Source of the DNA: CAZEER01 sp964586315 | Lineage (GTDB): Bacteria; Fidelibacterota; Marinisomatia; Marinisomatales; UBA1611 | Assembly: GCA_964586315.1 (NCBI GenBank) | Contig: CAZPHE010000002.1 | Location: forward strand, 33,307 to 97,306 | Direction of reading: 5' to 3' | Length of the DNA: 64,000 bases | In this document: positions 61,643 through 64,000 of the stretch, piece by piece | Layout: every line of letters begins with the position of its first letter | Position numbering within the stretch: the stretch's first letter is position 1 | The notes under the pieces: generated by a model | What the model was told of the DNA's origin: nothing | Databases searched by the model: none | What the model saw: the letters and a program-made list of their open reading frames with translations, nothing else | Made by a program: the position numbers and the translations under genes

Positions 61643-64000
61643 ATGAAGAAATTCATAATTATCCTCATTCTACTATTCGCTAATGGGTTTAGCCAGAATA
61701 GATCTAATAATAAAACTACAAAAGACAAGGATGAATCAATAATTGGTACATTGGTCCAAAAAACACTTCAAAATGTCCCAAGGCGCATCTCTTATCAAGG
61801 TCTGATCACGAAAGCTGATGGAAGTCCAACAGCAGATGGCAGCTATGAAATATTATTTAAACTATACGACACAGCAATCGGCGGTGAACCAGTCTGGTCA
61901 GAGAATTTGGAAGTAACAGTCAATAATGGCATTATTAGTACGATACTTGGTAATATTAATCCTTTTGGTGCAATTCCTGAAGAAGCGTATCTCGAGCTTA
62001 CGGTTGATGGTTCTACTCTATCGCCTCGACAATCCCTTACATCTGTGTTTTATTCTGTTTTATCAGATACAGCCGGTTATGCTAAGACAGCGGATTATGA
62101 TGATCTTATTGATTTGCCAGATTTAGATGTTTATGTCTTAAAAGATTCTTTAGGTAGTTATACTACGAGTGAAGACCTATTTGATACTCTTTCAAATTAT
62201 CAGCAACTTGATTCAAATCTAACAGACCTTGTTGAAGACGGCATTCTTTCTGCAACTAAAATCGAATATGGAATTTCTTCAGAAGGAATAGCAGGAGAAT
62301 CCTGGATTTCAGATGGCGATGGTTCAGGAGAATGGGGTATCCCAACAGCAATCGCGGCTGATGATATTTTTACTGGAGATAGTGATATCAATATTCAGAC
62401 TACATCTGGTGGAATTAATATTGATCCAGCAGAGGGATCCTTAATAGTATTGGATAGCACAATTATCATTGATAATGGGACTCTTGGTATTACATCTGAT
62501 AGCAATCTTGTTAATCTATCTCCAGATACAATAACGGTTTCTGGTACGGTAGTTGCGTCATCTATTAGTGGAGAAGCTGTTTTAGATGAAGATGATATGG
62601 CCTCAGACTCAGAAACCCATCTTGCAACACAGCAATCTATAAAAGCTTATATTGATACAAAACAGGATGCAGATGAAAATTTGGAAACTATTTCAGACCT
62701 TGAACAAGAAGATGGAAACTTTATAGTATCTGATGGAACAGGTTGGACCGTTGAAAGAGATTCTACTGCTAGAGCTTCTTTGGGTCTGGGAAGTATTGCA
62801 ACTCAAAATATTGAAAACATCAATATCGATGGAGGATTCATTGATGGAACACCAGTAGGGTCCGATTCTCCAGAGACAGGAAATTTTACAACATTGAACG
62901 CTGGTTCTGGTGCTACAATTGGTGATGTAACTATCAACAGTGGAACAATTACAGATAGCGGTGGAATCATATCTTTTGATGATGAAAACTTAGTAACAAC
63001 TGGAACTATAAGTACGGAAACAGGAAGCACAATAGGTCGTATTACTTTAGCCGATGGATTCATTACGGATTCAGGGGGAAATATTTCATTTGATGATGAA
63101 AATTTATCAACGACCGGGACTCTTACAGCAGGAATTTCTAATCTTGCTTCTGCAACAACTATAGGCGATCTAACTCTTGCAAATGGTACAATCACTGATG
63201 AGAGTGGGACCATTTCATTTGGAGGTGATAATTTATCCACTGCAGGAACGTTAAATGCTGGCGTGGCAACTTTTGATTCTGGAACAGAAATTGGAGATAT
63301 TACAATCTCAAACGGTTCCATTGCATCATCATCAGATGAAATATCATTTGGGAATGATGCCCTAGTTACAACAGGGACCTTAACTGCAGGTGTATCAACA
63401 CTGTCTACGGGTTCTAGTGTTGGAAATTTAACTCTAGAAGATGGTACTATTACGGATTCAGATGGAGCAATTTCATTTGGAGATGAAAACCTATCTACAA
63501 CAGGTACAATTACCGCAACATCATTTAGTGGAGATGGGTCTAATATTACGGGAGTTGAAGCGACATCAACGGGTGTTTTAGCAGGAAGAGAACCTATTAT
63601 TTTAGAGGGTGAAACAGGGGATGATTTTCAACTAACATTATCACTTGTTGATCCAACTTCTGATCAGATTATTACTTTCCCAAATGTGACAGGAACTGTT
63701 ATTACAACAGATAATGATAATACGATTGATCAAGTTGGAACTATAAATGCCGGAACATGGCAGGGCACAGAAGTAGCAGATGATTATGTCGCAGATGATT
63801 TAACAATTACAGGCGGGATTGTTGATAATACCATAATTGGTGGTACGACTCCTTCTGCAGGTTCATTTACAACTCTAACCGGTTCTAGTGGTTCTTTGGG
63901 GACATTAAGTTTAGCAGATGGCTCCATTACGGATTCGGGTGGTGAAATATCATTTGGAGATGAGAATGTATCCACAACTGGTACTTTGGCATCTGGAGCT
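61643..64000 (+). CDS. Very long repetitive secreted fibre-like protein (3' end outside window)
   Basis: ATG 61643 has TAGGAG at about 61631-61636 and a signal peptide (MKKFIIILILLFANGFSQ). The frame is open to the window edge, giving at least 786 residues. An N-terminal domain ('RRISYQGLITKADGSPTADGSYEILFKLYD') is seen in surface adhesin-like proteins. From about residue 425 it is built of tandem repeats of about 43 residues with core 'GTITDSGGxISFDDENLSTTG' (x varies). It also carries phage tail-fibre-like blocks ('GTPVGSDSPETGNFTTL', 'GGTTPSAGSFTTL', 'GTINAGTWQG'). Such beta-rich repeats suggest a trimeric fibre or adhesin. Codon use looks more balanced in GC than the neighbouring giant gene. 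Placement after the secretin suggests export through it, but that is inference. Confidence 0.85.
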   Translation, partial: MKKFIIILILLFANGFSQNRSNNKTTKDKDESIIGTLVQKTLQNVPRRISYQGLITKADGSPTADGSYEILFKLYDTAIGGEPVWSENLEVTVNNGIISTILGNINPFGAIPEEAYLELTVDGSTLSPRQSLTSVFYSVLSDTAGYAKTADYDDLIDLPDLDVYVLKDSLGSYTTSEDLFDTLSNYQQLDSNLTDLVEDGILSATKIEYGISSEGIAGESWISDGDGSGEWGIPTAIAADDIFTGDSDINIQTTSGGINIDPAEGSLIVLDSTIIIDNGTLGITSDSNLVNLSPDTITVSGTVVASSISGEAVLDEDDMASDSETHLATQQSIKAYIDTKQDADENLETISDLEQEDGNFIVSDGTGWTVERDSTARASLGLGSIATQNIENINIDGGFIDGTPVGSDSPETGNFTTLNAGSGATIGDVTINSGTITDSGGIISFDDENLVTTGTISTETGSTIGRITLADGFITDSGGNISFDDENLSTTGTLTAGISNLASATTIGDLTLANGTITDESGTISFGGDNLSTAGTLNAGVATFDSGTEIGDITISNGSIASSSDEISFGNDALVTTGTLTAGVSTLSTGSSVGNLTLEDGTITDSDGAISFGDENLSTTGTITATSFSGDGSNITGVEATSTGVLAGREPIILEGETGDDFQLTLSLVDPTSDQIITFPNVTGTVITTDNDNTIDQVGTINAGTWQGTEVADDYVADDLTITGGIVDNTIIGGTTPSAGSFTTLTGSSGSLGTLSLADGSITDSGGEISFGDENVSTTGTLASGA
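62915..63544 (+). repeat. Tandem degenerate repeats of 38-43 codons in the fibre gene
   Basis: Units begin at 62915, 63029, 63158, 63287 and 63416, each starting near T/E/S-(I/V)-G-(D/R/N). Spacing is 114, 129, 129 and 129 bases (38, 43, 43 and 43 residues). The shared core is G-T-I-T-D-S-G-G, then I-S-F-x-D-E-N-L-x-T-T-G-T. A related unit starts at 63893 after a 159-residue break and continues beyond the window. The regularity is at protein level; nucleotides differ between units. Confidence 0.9.
63893..64000 (+). repeat. Further copy of the fibre repeat, cut by the window edge
   Basis: 'SLGTLSLADGSITDSGGEIS' and the following 'FGDENVSTTGTL' match the core of the units at 62915-63544. It shows that the repeat array resumes after the unique block and probably continues downstream. 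Confidence 0.85.

Noticed and set aside
62803..63321. 172-residue open frame on the minus strand in the fibre gene
   Set aside because: It is the antisense of the repeat region. Its Pro/Val/Ser-rich repeats are the complement of the fibre repeats and no start signal is present.
62915..64000. Regular spacing that could suggest a CRISPR array
   Set aside because: The periodicity is in protein sequence only. Nucleotides differ between units and the frame is continuous, so this is a protein repeat.

Overview
The window is an AT-rich, densely coding bacterial chromosome segment. Genes are often a few bases apart or overlap as ATGA, GTGA, TTGA or TAATG. The gene set includes an AMIN-type secretin, DUF481 and CsgG-like envelope proteins, a UbiA enzyme of the DGGGP-synthase type, type II glutamine synthetase and a CADD-like protein. 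This fits an uncultured Gram-negative member of the Fibrobacterota-Chlorobi-Bacteroidota group, possibly Marinimicrobia (SAR406). That placement is inference from gene content, because no rRNA is present. I saw no tRNA, rRNA, insertion sequence or CRISPR array.

Layout: (1) 1-2705, a glycosyltransferase operon entering from the left. (2) 2876-3416, two tiny related membrane proteins closed by a strong terminator. (3) 3508-22182, a plus-strand housekeeping run: amidase, murI, folC, rho, a Cas6-like protein, an aminotransferase, rpmE2, prfA, prmC, UbiA, dnaE, dtd, a B12-binding subunit, a TPR protein, an M24 peptidase, a methyltransferase, an AlkA-like glycosylase and a HAD phosphatase. It leads into a 981-residue peptidase-propeller-barrel protein that ends at 25127. 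(4) 34473-25137 on the minus strand, a ten-gene run of envelope proteins, ligA, a PQQ sugar dehydrogenase, an ABC exporter, a DUF481 barrel and a CsgG-like protein. (5) 34568-39828, a secreted protein, then carA-carB behind a terminator or attenuator hairpin. (6) 39910-45115, a K+ channel with a cyclic-nucleotide-binding partner, two TerB-domain proteins and an Arg-rich micro-protein. (7) 45183-50864, a CADD-like protein, glutamine synthetase II and an Lrp regulator (minus), then mtaB and an ABC-F ATPase (plus).

(8) 51377-64000 is the most unusual region. It looks like a type IV pilus-type alignment complex and secretin operon. PilM and PilN appear to be fused into one 2118-residue protein, joined by about 1300 residues of coiled coil and preceded by a winged-helix-like head and an Arg-rich linker. 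PilO-like, PilP-like and PilQ proteins follow with almost no spacing. Next come a PKD-like exported protein and a very long, repeat-rich secreted fibre-like protein that is still open at the window edge. The operon has a 512-base leader with two perfect hairpins. No pilus ATPase, PilC or pilin gene is visible here.

Other items to follow up: an orphan Cas6b-like protein with a basic tail beside rho, a 24-base perfect GC-rich palindrome inside the ABC-F gene, and the paralogous TerB pair near the channel.
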